Shown here in pieces: positions 34,050-45,500 of a stretch of 64,000 nucleotides of DNA. Below the pieces are notes generated by a model, which was given only the letters and a program-made list of their open reading frames with translations, was not told the DNA's origin and made no database searches. Where the stretch lies: assembly GCA_009823505.1 (NCBI GenBank), contig VZQC01012262.1, positions 635,865-699,864 on the forward strand, given 5' to 3'. The position numbers were made by a program, and so were the translations under genes. Position 1 is the first letter of the stretch. Each line of letters opens with the position of its first letter. This stretch comes from Rhizomys pruinosus. Its lineage: Eukaryota; Chordata; Mammalia; Rodentia; Spalacidae.

Positions 34050-35390
34050 CCCTCCTATCCCCAGAAACAGTTATATGGAAAAGAAAAGGTTCCTGGGTGG
34101 AAGAGAAACATTGCTGAAGAAGAGGGGAGAAGGAAAGGGGAGGGAGCAATATGAAATGAGAACCCCAAGTCCCAGAAAGGGGGGTTAGTGAGGAGGGAAT
34201 GGGAAGTTTAAGGAGAAACTGCAGCTCAGCCCTTCTTTCTGCCATGCCTGCTCCTGCCATGCAGCTCAGCGCACCCTGGATCTGGGAGCTCCTCAGCCAG
34301 GTGAGTGCCTTAACCACAGCCCTCTGTGCCCCATCATCTCGGCTTGGGTAGCACAGCTGTACGCAATGCCCAGACCTCTTATTTCTACCAGACCATGAGT
34401 TCTCCATTCCAAGCTTCAGCTTCTGGCTCTGGTTATGAAGTGCCATATACTGGCCACACCTGTGAGCTGCCAATCCCAGCCTTCCCTGTCCTCCCTTCCA
34501 GTGTCCAGACTACACACACAGGTCTTGCAGCTTCCTGCACATCCCACACCAGTGAGCTCTCCAGACCTGGCAGAACACTAACCTCACTCCGTCCACCTCT
34601 CCACTCACCCAGCCATCCCACTTGCCCCACTTGCTCAGTTTTAGAGAACCTATCTGCCCTTGCAGCCACAGTCATATATCCATAGGCAAAGCTGCCAGTA
34701 CAGTGCAGCCAGCACATCACCCAGACAGACCCAACCAAGTTACCTTAGCAAATTTCCTTGGTTACCACCAAACTGAAACCACCCTTATCCCCCCAATTTA
34801 AAAAAAAAAAAAGGTGGGGGGGGCTAGAGAAATGGCTCAGCGGTTAAGAGCACCGACTGCTCTTGCAGAGGACCCGCATTCAATCCCCAGTGCCCACATG
34901 GCGGCTAAGAACTGTCTTTAACTCCAGTTCCAGGGGAATCCGACGCCCTCTTCTGACCTCTGAGGTATTGCACGACACAGGTGCACCAACCTACATGCAG
35001 ACAGTACACTCATACACATAGAAAAATAATAAATAAATAATTTTAAAAAAATCAACCTGCTCACCTAACAGCCACCTTGCCACTCCAGAACCATGTGGGG
35101 GTCTGTCCTGAGTCTGTCCTCAGACTCAGAAGTTATACCTATTCCTAGCTGAAGTGAAACTACTTCTTACATCCTAGTGGCACATCAATACAAAGCAGTC
35201 CCAAGACTGAACACCAAGCCAACAATCGGCTGAACAAGTTGGGGAAACATACAAACTCCCAGTCGACAACAAATCACCACCAACAAAATAAATTCAGATG
35301 CCTACATCCCTTCACAAAGACACAAGCGTGAATAACCAAGACAGTGTGTCTCTCAAAAATTAGCACCCACATGGTAATGCTTCCTGAGAA
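34050..35390 (+). mobile_element. L1 5' UTR-like region
   Basis: C-rich sequence leading into ORF1-like sequence near 35390, with 'gccaatgcacaagacaagga' at the expected ORF1 start. A SINE splits it at 34822-35048. The left end is uncertain. The open frames at 34326-34685 (+) and 34030-34473 (-) match nothing I know and are probably chance. Confidence 0.5.
34822..35048 (+). repeat. B2/B3 SINE
   Basis: 'gggctagagaaatggctcag', B-box 'cattcaatccccagtgc' and the tail 'aataataaataaataatt'. Nested in the L1. Confidence 0.93.
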
Positions 35391-35759
35391 TGGCAACCTA
35401 GCCAATGCACAAGACAAGGACTTCAAAATAGAAACTATAAATATGTTCAAGGAACTCAAAGAGGATATAAAAAAAAGACTGAATGAAGACCATGAAAACA
35501 CCGTTAAATGACTAAAACATTCCAAAACATGAAATTAGAATTCAACAGACATAGAATTGCTTAAGAAAAGCCAAAATGAAATAAAACTTGAAATGAAAAC
35601 CTCAGAAACTCAAACAAAAAGCTGAGAAGAAAACATCAAAAAGGGATTTGACAGAAATGGGGCAAAGAATGTCAGGTCTCTAAGATAAAGTTGAGAAAAT
35701 GGATTGCTCAATCAAAGAGATGTCAAATCTAAAATAACCCAGAAACAGAACATGGGATG

Positions 35760-36400
35760 GACTGTTTCTTCTCTGAAACACCTGACAGGCTGCGTACTTA
35801 GGGGAGGAGCCTGGGGCAATGCCAAGCGAGCTGCGACGTGCACTGGCCACTGGTGTCCTGGAAGATGCACAAGATTTTTGAACTGCAGGACTTTGGAGGG
35901 CAGGGAGTATAGAAAAAAGGGTCTGCCACATGAGTCTCTCTCTGGGCACTTTCACCAGCATGAGATGCAGAGCGCACAGGGTTTGCTTGGTAACTCCAGG
36001 CAGCCACATCGAACCCAGCCATGTGCATGGCTTAAGTGAGTGTGTGTTTCTTCACCATTATTTTGTAAGCAAGCCCATTAAAAGTCTTTAGTTTTTTAAG
36101 CCGGTTGTAGTGGTGCACGCCTTTAATCCTAGCACTCAGGAGGCAGAGGCAGGTGGATCTTTGTGAGTTCAAGTCCAGCGTGGTCTATGGAGCGAGTTCC
36201 AGGACAGCTGAGGCTACAGGGAGACCCTGTCTCAAAAAGAAAAAAAAAAAGTCTCTAGTTTTAACTGAGATTGAAAAAAAAAATCTCTACTTGCATTGCC
36301 TTATTACTGGAGGAAATCTGAGAGTGCAAGAGGCTGGGCAGGGTTCGGGGAAGCTGTGCCAAGTGGTTGCTAGGCGGGCACTTCCGCCTAGAGAGGAAAA
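35760..36400. other. Insert of unknown origin within L1 ORF1
   Basis: CpG-containing sequence that resembles no part of L1. It ends with 'aagcccattaaaagtcttta' before a B1 at 36101-36250, and resumes with 'tctctacttgcattgcc'. It could be an LTR or other element. Family not recognised. Confidence 0.4.
36101..36250 (+). repeat. B1 SINE with target-site duplication
   Basis: Full-length B1. AAAAGTCTTTAGTTTT at 36079-36094 and AAAAAGTCTCTAGTTTT after the tail are the duplicated target. Confidence 0.92.
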
Positions 36401-36739
36401 TTCCTCTGCGACAAAGAATATGCAAGACCTCAAGGACACTACAAAAAGACCAAACATAAGAATCATATGTACAAAAGAAGAAGAAGGCCAAGTCAAAGGC
36501 ACAGAAAATATTTTTAATGAAATGATAGAAGAAAATTTCCTAAATCTAGGGAAAGAGATAACTTCATGGTAGAAGAGACCTATAGAACTCCAGGTAGACG
36601 GGACCAGAAAAGGAACTCTCTACATCACACTGTCAAAACAGTAAATATACAGAACAAAGAAAAGATACTGAAAGCTGTGAGACAGAAAGAACAAGTCACA
36701 TGTAAAGGCAGGGCCATCAGAAGAACAAGCTGACTTTTC

Positions 36740-37050
36740 AATGGAGACTATGATAGTAGTACAGACATCAAGACCAACGATTGACAAATGGAACCTTATG
36801 AAACTAAAAAGCTTCTGTACTTTAAAGGACACCGTCATTCAAGTAAAACAGCAACCTAGAGAATGGGGAAAAAATATTGACCAGCTATACCTTAGTCAGA
36901 GGATTTATATCTAAAATTAAAAAAAAAAAAAATAAACATAAAAAAAAAACCTAAAAATTGGAGTAAGGAAATAGAGTTCTCAATACTATTAAAAACACAA
37001 AATAGTTCTTTTAAATGACTCTCCAGTCTATACTTGCTAAGCTTAAGAAA
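36740..37050 (+). mobile_element. L1 ORF2 3' part joined to ORF1
   Basis: 'gaccaacgattgacaaatgg' and 'aaactaaaaagcttctgtac' are from the C-terminal part of ORF2. Coming directly after ORF1 sequence, they show loss of most of ORF2. 'gtcagaggatttatatctaa' follows. Confidence 0.7.
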
Positions 37051-37450
37051 TGCAAGTCAGTGGCATGGTGGGTACACCACCTTTGAATCCCGAGCACTCT
37101 GGAGGCTACAGAGGCAGACAAAGAGCCTTGTCTCAAAAAGACCCCACCTTGGCGGCTCTGGAGAGGATGGCTTAGCTAGCGGTTTAAGATCACTGACTGC
37201 TCTTGGCAGAGAGACCCCAGGCTCAATTCCCAGCACCCACATGGCAGCTAAGAACCATCTTTTAGTGCCGGGCATGATGCGCTCTACCTTAATCCACCTC
37301 TCGGGAGGCGCTAAGGCAGGGCAGGATCTTCTGATGTCAGGCTAGCCCTGGTCTACAAGAGCGACTTCCAGGGGCCAGTTCGGGACTAAAGGGGAGACCC
37401 TGTCTCATAAAATATAAAATAAAAAATTAAAAAAAAAAAAAAGAAAAAAA
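37050..37450 (+). repeat. Corrupted B1-B2-B1 SINE cluster
   Basis: A B1-like piece (37050-37140), a B2 head (37145-37268, 'cccagcacccacatggcagc') and a B1 (37269-37410, 'gggagaccctgtctc'). All have added bases, and the same cluster recurs at 42760-43150 with different errors. Confidence 0.7.
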
Positions 37451-37479
37451 AGAAAAAGATTCCCCACCCCCAAAAAGAC

Positions 37480-37865
37480 AGAAATGCAAGTAAAACGACT
37501 TTGAGATTTCAGCTTAGCCCACAAAGAATGGCTAAGACCCCAAAACAATGACAAGTGCTGGGGAAGACGTAGGGAAAGAGCGACACTCGCTGCTGATGGA
37601 GTACAAACTGGTACAGCCATTATGGAACTCAGTGTGGAGTTCTTCAAAAGCTAAAAATAAGATCTCCCACATGATCCAGTCACACCACCCACTCTTCCGC
37701 AAACACCAAGAGGATTCTATATCCCTCTACAGACATCTGTTCATCCACATCCACTGCTACACTGTTTACAATAGCCAGGAAATGGAAATAACCTAAATGT
37801 CCATCAACTGATGAACAGATAAAGTGTGTTACTTCTACACAATGGAATATTATTCAGCCATTAAC
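37480..37865 (+). mobile_element. L1 ORF2 3' end segment
   Basis: 'ctggtacagccattatggaa' to 'acaatggaatattattcagc' is the well known conserved end region of ORF2. The middle (37677-37850) differs from its counterpart at 43430-43580 by substitutions as well as gaps. Confidence 0.8.
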
Positions 37866-37879
37866 AACATGAAATTGAA

Positions 37880-38098
37880 GGGCTGGAGAGTTAGCTCAGT
37901 GGTTAAGAACACTGACTGTTCTTACAGAGGATCCAGATTTGATTCCCAGCACCCACATGATGGCTAACAACCATCCTAACTCCAGGTCCAGGGGATCTGA
38001 CACCCTCTTCTGACCTCCGCAGGCACTGGACGACATGGTGCAGTTAACTAACACACATGAAGGCAATATACTCATATAAATAAAATTTAAAAAGAACA
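37880..38098 (+). repeat. B2/B3 SINE
   Basis: 'gggctggagagttagctcag' to 'ataaataaaatttaaaaag'. Flanked by ACATGAAATTG on both sides, a target-site duplication. Confidence 0.93.
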
Positions 38099-38104
38099 TG
38101 AAAT

Positions 38105-38470
38105 TGGGTATTTGGTCTTAAAGGTGGTGTTGGACCATCGATTGCCGTTCTCCCTCAGCAGCTTCTATAGTGCTCTCAAAGCTATAAGAGCTGCCTTCAG
38201 GGGATGCGGCTTCCAGGTCAGTTCCAGCTCCATGGCTCCAAGTCTGAACTCTGAAATATGTCCTGTCTTCAGCAATAGGGCCTGACCTTTAAGTTCTGGG
38301 AGGCAATCAAGGGCTGTGGCAATGGCCTGAGTAATTTTGGGAGTCTCTTGGACTACTCTGGCCAGTGACTCAGAGGAAGGTTTCTCCTGTCTGGCACTGT
38401 TTCTTGTTATATAGCCTTCAGCTATGCACGCAGACTCATGTAGAGATATTGTATCTCTAATTTGTCACTA
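38105..38470 (-). mobile_element. L1 3' UTR fragment, inverted
   Basis: The reverse complement matches 15990-16260 ('acagtgccagacaggagaaa', 'cccacagcccttgattgcct'). It lies opposite to the surrounding plus-strand L1. Confidence 0.75.
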
Positions 38471-38474
38471 GATT

Positions 38475-38810
38475 GTTAGACTAATGTGATTCCCTCTGGT
38501 TCTTTACACTAGTAGGCATTATTTATCTCTTCTCTCTCTCCCTGTCTAACCCTCCCTTCTCCTCTTCCCCATTTAAAGTGTCTCCATTCTCCCCATTTCA
38601 CCCTACATTATTCCAGACTCCTATGGTCCTACCTCTCCTGAGCTCCTTCTTGCCCTTTACCCCCAAATTTCCTTGTATCTCCCTCCCTCACCCTCCCATT
38701 TTACCCATTTCTCCCTTGGTAACGCCTGTGTCTTACTAGTCTTCTCTCTCAGGTTCCTTCTTTTCCTTTACCTCCCTGGTTCCTTACCATTTCCCTAGTT
38801 CCTGCAGTTA
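38475..38810. repeat. Pyrimidine-rich tract
   Basis: CT-rich sequence (CCCTCCCTTCTCC and similar). It may be the G-rich polypurine part of the inverted L1 3' UTR. Confidence 0.6.
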
Positions 38811-38990
38811 CATCTGGCTGTTCTTGCAGAGGACCCAGGTTTGATTCCCAGAACTCACATGATGGCTAACAAGGATCCAATACCCTCTTGTGACCTCTGG
38901 ACGCACTGCAATACACAGATGCACTTACATACATGCAGACAATACACTCATACACATAAAATAAAAAAATAATAAAATATTTTAAAAGAA
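38811..38990 (+). repeat. B2/B3 SINE, 5' truncated
   Basis: Begins 'ctggctgttcttgcagagga' and ends 'cacataaaataaaaaaat'. 'gaacatgaaatt' follows, as at 38095, so the L1 resumes here. Confidence 0.88.
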
Positions 38991-40292
38991 CATGAAATTC
39001 AAAGTCAAATGGATGAAAATGGAAATAAGCATTCTAAGTGAGGTAAATCCAGACCCAAAAAGACAAGTGAATGTTCTCAGTCATAAGTGGATGCTAGCTC
39101 TCAATCTTTAGATAGGTGTTTCATTTAGAAAAGTCTTTAGAGATCAGCAAACTAGTAAGGGGCCATGGGAGGTAGTTCACAGGAGATAGACTGCAGTGGT
39201 ATAAATGGGAAAGGGGCCTAACAGATGGGATGGTTTAATGGGTCAGGGAATGGGAGGATAAGGCAAAAGAAGTAAGAGGGGTGATAGCTGACATGGTGGC
39301 ATTAGCCCTTAACCCCATCTCTCAGGAGGCAGAGGTAGGCAGATCTCTGTCATACTGAGGCATGCTGGGACCAGGGAGATTAGGCAGGGAGAAGAACTAA
39401 CATTAAAGGCCTTTCCAAAGAGGTATATGGAAACCTTCCATAGAAGCTTCTTTCAAGATATACATACACAATGTAAAAAGTACCTAACTATAGTTGTCCT
39501 GTAACAGGAGTTCAATAGTCTTAGTAGATACCACAGGCTACCAAGTGCAAAGTCCCATGCCAGGAATGGACTCTGTCTTTTGGAGTTGTTGAACAGAGAT
39601 CTCACAGATCCTCAACAATACTCGCTACTGCCATTGCACCTAGTTACCCATTAGTATTTGATGGTAAGACCCTATTGCTGAAGACACTACATACTTGAGA
39701 TGCAGAACAAAGAGAAATCAAACTGGTTGTGATCTTGAAGTTGCATCTCTGCTGGCTACCTTTCATAATATGAGAAGAGATGCTATGCATGTTACTGGCA
39801 GAGGTAGGTAATCATCAACCTTACCCAACTGTGAACCCTGTGAACTACAATAACAACTGGCTTGGCAAAATATGCCGTTGGTGCAATAATGGTGCACACA
39901 TTATGGAAACAACCAACAACCTTCTAATTCAATTTAAGGCCTGCTTCACAATAAGAAGTCTATACCTGACACTGTTATCAGGGACAAGAACCTGTAGCTA
40001 GACAGGTGATAGCCCATAGCAGAGAATCTACTACTATCATTCAGCTAAATAAACATAGTATTAAACTGACTCATAATGACTTATCATTATAACCACAGAT
40101 TAGTGCCTTTCTCAACACTAACCAAAGACTACTCTTCTTGCACCAGATGGCAATTAACACTGAGACCCAAATGCAGAAAATAAGAGACTACAGAGTACTC
40201 AGCCCTAAATGGGACACCCACATCATACATTCTGCTCCCGAGGCTCAGCAATCACTATGGAAGGTTAGGTGGAAAGACTAGAAGAGCCAGAG

Positions 40293-40540
40293 GCAGGGCT
40301 GGAGAGATGGCCTAGTGGTTAAGAGCGCCAACTGCTCTTGCAGAGGACCCGGGTTCGATCCCTAGCACCCACATGGCAGCTGAGAACCGTCTTTAACTCA
40401 AGTTCCAGAGGAATCCAACACCCTCTTCTGACCTCTGTGACACTGAAAGACACAGGTGCACAAACCTGCATGCACACAGTACATTCATACACATAAAAAA
40501 ATAAAATTTAAATTAAAAAAAATGTTTAAAAAAAAAAGAA
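40293..40540 (+). repeat. B2/B3 SINE
   Basis: 'gggctggagagatggcctag' to the A-rich tail. AAGAGCCAGAGGCA flanks on both sides (40279-40292 and 40539-40552), a clear target-site duplication. Confidence 0.93.
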
Positions 40541-40734
40541 GAGCCAGAGGCAAGAGATGAATATAAGGAAATTACCAACTGAACCCAGCATACTTATGAC
40601 AGCATGCAGAAGACCTACGCAGACCCAAGACAGACAGGGGACCAGCATGGACAGAGGAGGTTACAAGAAGCCACAAACCTGGTTGAGGATACACTGGTAA
40701 TTGATACATGCTGGGGGAGAGATGGGGGGAATGA

Positions 40735-40771
40735 TAGGAGAGGGAGGGAGAGAGGGAGGGAGAGAGGGAGG
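40735..40771. repeat. (GGGAGA)n tract
   Basis: A short purine repeat. The sequence to its right, 'cgacgcttacactaag', is not what follows the same tract in the second copy at 46740. Confidence 0.9.
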
Positions 40772-41599
40772 CGACGCTTACACTAAGTTTCAGGGAATAT
40801 AGCTTAGCAGAGGAAGGAATCAATATTAATGTATCTCTCAACTCATCAGTAAAGCTTCTTTGTGCAACTGATGATTCCCAGAAAGCCACTATTCATCAAA
40901 GTAGTGACTACAGAGAACTTATCCCTGAATACTATATCTATGTCAAACCTCTGCCACTGAAGCCTCAGTTACCATAGTAAAGAAAGGCTGTAAGAGTCAG
41001 AAGTGGTTGATGACCACAAAGAAACAATGTTTTGCAGACAGCTGGGAGTTACTCATAACATTCATAACAACATACACAAGACCCATGCAAGCTCAAGCAA
41101 GACAAAATTCAGCACAGAATTGGGGAAGTGTGGAAGAAGTTCCATTAGCTGAGGAACTGTTGGCAACTGGTTTTCTTTAAGGGTATGACACTTAGATATG
41201 TTAACCATGCTCCAGTGGATGGATGCACACTGAAAGGCATTTAGAGATGCAGATATATATATGACAGAGTATGAAATCCAGCAGAGGAGTCTCTAAGAGG
41301 GTTGCAGGTAGGAAAGAGAGTCTGAATATGATCAAAATGTATTATATGAAATTTGGAAAATTTTGATTAAAAAAGAAAATAAAATGGCCAGTAAAAATAT
41401 GTCATGAATCTCAACTATTTTTAATATTAATGTCACAAAAATAATTGTGACATTATTCATTTTTGGCATTTGCAGGCTCTCAATTAAATGTCCAAAGGCC
41501 AGTGGAACTCTCTAATTCCTGCGGGCTATTTGTAAACATAAGGCATTCTGTGGAAATTTACAGTCAATAGCTTGAAAAGCCTGAAAAGCCCCTCCTTAT

Positions 41600-41770
41600 G
41601 TCACTTTAAAAACAATGGTGCCAGCGTGCACAAGACTCATGCAAACTCAAACCAGACCAGCACTCAGCATAGAACTGTAGAAGTAGGCAAGAAGCCCCAG
41701 TCTTATCTGAGGATCTGTCAGCAGCTGATCACTGCTGGGGATGGAGAGACTACGATTGGAAAAATCTAAA
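41600..41770 (+). mobile_element. L1 3' UTR fragment
   Basis: 'cgtgcacaagactcatgcaa' to 'gcagctgatcactgctgggg' repeats part of the 3' UTR seen at 15087-15200. Confidence 0.65.
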
Positions 41771-42477
41771 CTATGAGCAGGCTGAATGTTACTGAAGGAA
41801 CAAAGTGAACTCTTCTGAGGATCTGAAGGAAGTCTGTGATACAAGAAGAGATAAAGAAATGGGTCACAGCGATGTTAAAGCAGGTACATAAGTTGTTATA
41901 AACAATGAGGAGAATGAATTTCACATCCAGGTTATAGTGTTTGGTGAAACATAAATAAAGGTGACACTTGTTGAGATGGGAATTGCACTAAAGGGAACAT
42001 GTTCAAAATAATTAGGAGAGAAGAGAAATTACATGTTAAATTCCTAGTATGTAAGTTGGAGCTGCTCATAGATATTGCATTTAAGTTGTTCAGTGGCGTT
42101 TAGATGTTTTGATTTGGGGATTCTCAGATGAGAAAGGTTTTTAATTTGAATCCTTACATATCACGTGTATTTAAGACATGTTAGAAATCTTCAGAGGAAA
42201 GGCGTAAAAGAGCACTGACGTGGGAAAAGATATGAAAGTCAAGAACTAAATCTGAAGTTGTAGGTGCATCTTGGCACTCCCAGAAACACATGGAGCTGCT
42301 TCCAAAAGAACGTGGCTGACTTAGCACTTGGAAAGGAAGAAAAACTTTCCATTGCACCTAGTTATGCCATTTTCCCATAACAGCATAATTATAAAGTAGA
42401 ACAGTCCCCTTGGGAAAGCCATGTGCTGAATGGAGGAGTTGAAATTGAGCCACAGACTGATGTCATCTGAGAGCCCC

Positions 42478-42479
<2 letters not shown>

Positions 42480-42509
<30 letters not shown>

Positions 42510-42513
42510 CTGT

Positions 42514-42551
<38 letters not shown>
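42480..42551. repeat. (GT)n microsatellite
   Basis: About 36 GT-type dinucleotides with a few TC interruptions, ending at the N. Confidence 0.95.
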
Positions 42552-42552
42552 N
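42552..42552. other. Single ambiguous base (N) at assembly join
   Basis: The N separates (GT)n from the first base of the duplicated block (GCAACCTAGAGAA). Confidence 0.95.
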
Positions 42553-45500
42553 GCAACCTAGAGAAGGGGAAAAAAAATCACTTGACCAAGCTATACCTTA
42601 GTCAGAGGATTTATATCTAAAATTAAAAAAAAAAACGTCAAACTAAACATAAAAAAAAAAAAACCTAATAAATTGGATCAAGGAAAATAGAGTTCTCAAA
42701 TATAATTAAAAACACAAATAGTTCCTATTAATGACCTCTTCCAAGTTCTTATACTTAGCTAAGAAGAAATGCATAGCTCAGCTGGCATTGGTGAGGTACA
42801 CGCCTTTGAATCCCGAGTCCACTGCTGGACGCCCTAGCAGGGCAGAACAAAGAGCCTGTCTCGAAAAAGATTCCCCTACCTTGAGCGGCTGGCAAGGATG
42901 GCAGCTCAGCGGTTTAGATCACGACTGCTCTTGGCCAGCAAGAGGACCCAGGCCCAATTTCCCAGCACCCACATGGCAGCTAAGAACCATCTTTTATGCC
43001 GGGCAATGATGCCTCTCACCTTAATCTCAACCTCCTCGGGAGGCAGAGGCATAGGCAGGGCAGGATCTTCTGATTCAGGCTAGCCTGGTCTACAGAGCGA
43101 GCTTCCAGGCCAGTTGGGGACTAAGGGGAGACCCTGTCTCAAAAAATAAAATTAAAATAAAAAATTAAAAAAAAAAAAAGAAAAAAAAAAGAAAAGATTC
43201 CCCCCCCAAAAAGACAGAAATGCAAGTTTAAAAACAACTTTGAGATTTCAGCTTGCCCCAATCAGAATCGGCTAAACCCCAAAAACAAATGACAAAGTAG
43301 CTTGGGGAAGACGTAGGGAAAGAGCGACACTCGCTGCTGATGGAGTACAAACTGGTACAGCCAATGGAAGTCAGTATGGAGGTTTCTTCAAAAGCTAAAA
43401 ATAAGATCTCCCACATGATCCAGCCATACCACTTCTTGGCATATAATCAAAGGACTCATTCTGTACTACAGAGACACTTGCATGTCCGTGTTCATTGTTG
43501 CTTTGTTCACAGTAGCTAGGATATGGAATCAACGTAATGGATCCTTAATGGGTAAATGGATGGGAAAATATATAATTGAATATTATTCAGCCATTAACAA
43601 CATGAAATTGAAGGGCTGGGAGAGTTAGCTCAGCGGTTAAAGAACACTGACTGTTCTTACAGAGGTCCAGATTTGATTTCCCAGCACCCAACATGATCGG
43701 CTTGATAACAGACCAGATCTCCTAACTCCAGGCTCCAGGGGATCTGACAGCCCCTCTTCTAGAACCTCCGCAGCCTACTGTACACACTGGTGCAGATTTC
43801 TCAACCTAAACACACCATGGAAGCGGCATAGCGTATATACTCATTATAAATGAAAATCTTAAACAAGAACTATGAAAATTGGTTTTGGTCTTAAAGGTCG
43901 GGTTGGACCACTGATTGGTGTTCTTCCTTGGCAGCTTCTATAGTGCTCTCAAAGCTATAAGAGCTGCCTTCAGGGGATGCGGCTTCCAGGTCAGTTCCAG
44001 GCTCCATGGCTCCAAGGTCTTGACACTCGAAATCATGGCCTGTCTTCAGCAATAGGGCCTGACCTTTAAGTTCTGGGAGCAAATCAAAGGGGCTGTGCAA
44101 TGGGCCTGAGTAAGATTTGGCGCAGTGTCTTGGACCTACTGCTGCGCCCAAGATGACTCTACGCAGGAAAGGTTTGCTCCTGTCTGGCACTCGTATTCTT
44201 GTTATCTATAGCCTTCAAGCTATGCAGCGCAGACTCCATTGTAGAGATATTGTATCCCTCCTAATTTTGCTCACTTAGATGTGTAGCACTACAATGTCGA
44301 GACTTCCCTCTGGTTCTTTTACGCTAGTAATGCATTATTTATCTCTTCTCTCTCTCCCTGACTAACCCTCCCTTTCTCCGTCTCCCCCATTTAAAGTGTC
44401 TCCATTCTCCCCATTTCACCCTACATTATTCCAGACTCCTATGGTCCTACCTCTCCTGAGCCCCTTCTTCCCCTTTACCCCGTCTTCAAATTTCCCTAGT
44501 TATCTCCCTCCTCACCCTCCATTTACCCATTTCTCCCTCGGTAACGCCTCCGTGCTCTACCTCTTCCCGTTTACCTAGTCTTCGTCTCTCAGAGTATCCC
44601 TTCTTCTTTTCCACATTTACCTGCCCCTGGGTTCCTTACCATTTTCCCTAGTTCCGCCTGCACGTTCACATTCTGGATGCCACAGGCTGTTCTTGCAGAG
44701 GACCCAGGTTTTGATTCCCAGAACTCACAGACTGGGCTCAACAAGGATCCAATTACCCTCTTGTGACCTCTGGACGCACTGCAATACACAGATGCACTTA
44801 CATACATTCTGCCAGACAATACACTCAGTAAACATTAAAATAAAAAATAATTAAAAATATTTTAAAAGAACCATGAAACATTCAAGTCAATGTAATAACG
44901 CATTCAAGTGAGAAATCCAGAGCCCAAAAGACAAATGTTGCATGTTCCAGTCATAAATGGATGTTAGTTTCCAATCTTTAGATAGGTGTTTCATTTAGAA
45001 AAGTCGTTTAGAGGTCAGACAACTAGTAAGGGGCCATGGGAGTAAGCTTCACAGGAGAAGACTGCAGTGGTATAAATGGGAAAGGGGCCTAACAGATGGG
45101 ATGGTTTAGTGGGTCAGGGAATGGGAGGATAAGGCAAAAGAAGTAAGAGGGGTGATAGCTGACATGGTGGCATTAGCCCTTAACCCCATCTCTCTCAGGA
45201 GCAGAGGTAGGCAGATCACTGTATTACTGAGGCATGCTGGGACCAGGGAGATTAGGCAGGGAGAAGAACTAACATTAAAGGCCTTTCCAAAGAGGTATAT
45301 GGAAACCTTCCATAGAAGCTTCTTTCAAGATATACACACACAATATAAAAATACCTCAACTATAGTTGTCCTGTAACAGGAGTTCAATAGTCTTAGTAGA
45401 TACCACAGGCTACCAAGTGCAAAGTCCCATGCCAGAGAATGGACTCTGTCTTTTGGAGTTGTTGAACAGAGATCTCACAGATCCTCAACAATACTCGCTA

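Larger units (their letters stand above)
35395..36770 (+). mobile_element. Degraded L1 ORF1, split by an insertion
   Basis: 35395-35755 has the A-rich coiled-coil-like part ('atgttcaaggaactcaaaga'). 36405-36740 has a later part ('caaggacactacaaaaagac', 'cagtaaatatacagaacaaa', 'aaaggcagggccatcag'). Stops and frameshifts are present (for example the TAA and TGA in the first part), so no protein is made. The two parts are separated by 35760-36400. Confidence 0.75.
38991..41375 (+). mobile_element. L1 ORF2 terminus and 3' UTR
   Basis: 'tcaaagtcaaatggatgaaa' and 'ccagacccaaaaagacaa' end ORF2. The 3' UTR then runs through 'aactggcttggcaaaatatg' and ends 'gatcaaaatgtattatatga'. A B2/B3 sits at 40293-40540. 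A second 3' UTR portion begins after the (GGGAGA)n at 40735-40771. Confidence 0.75.

Noticed and set aside
34326..34685. 119-codon plus-strand frame
   Set aside because: Lies in an L1 5' UTR-like C-rich region; no family recognised, and a competing frame of similar length is open on the other strand.
43891..44190. 99-codon minus-strand open frame that looks protein-like
   Set aside because: It lies in the noisy duplicate. The matching clean sequence (38105-38450) has a different frame and is an inverted L1 3' UTR piece also present at 15990-16260.
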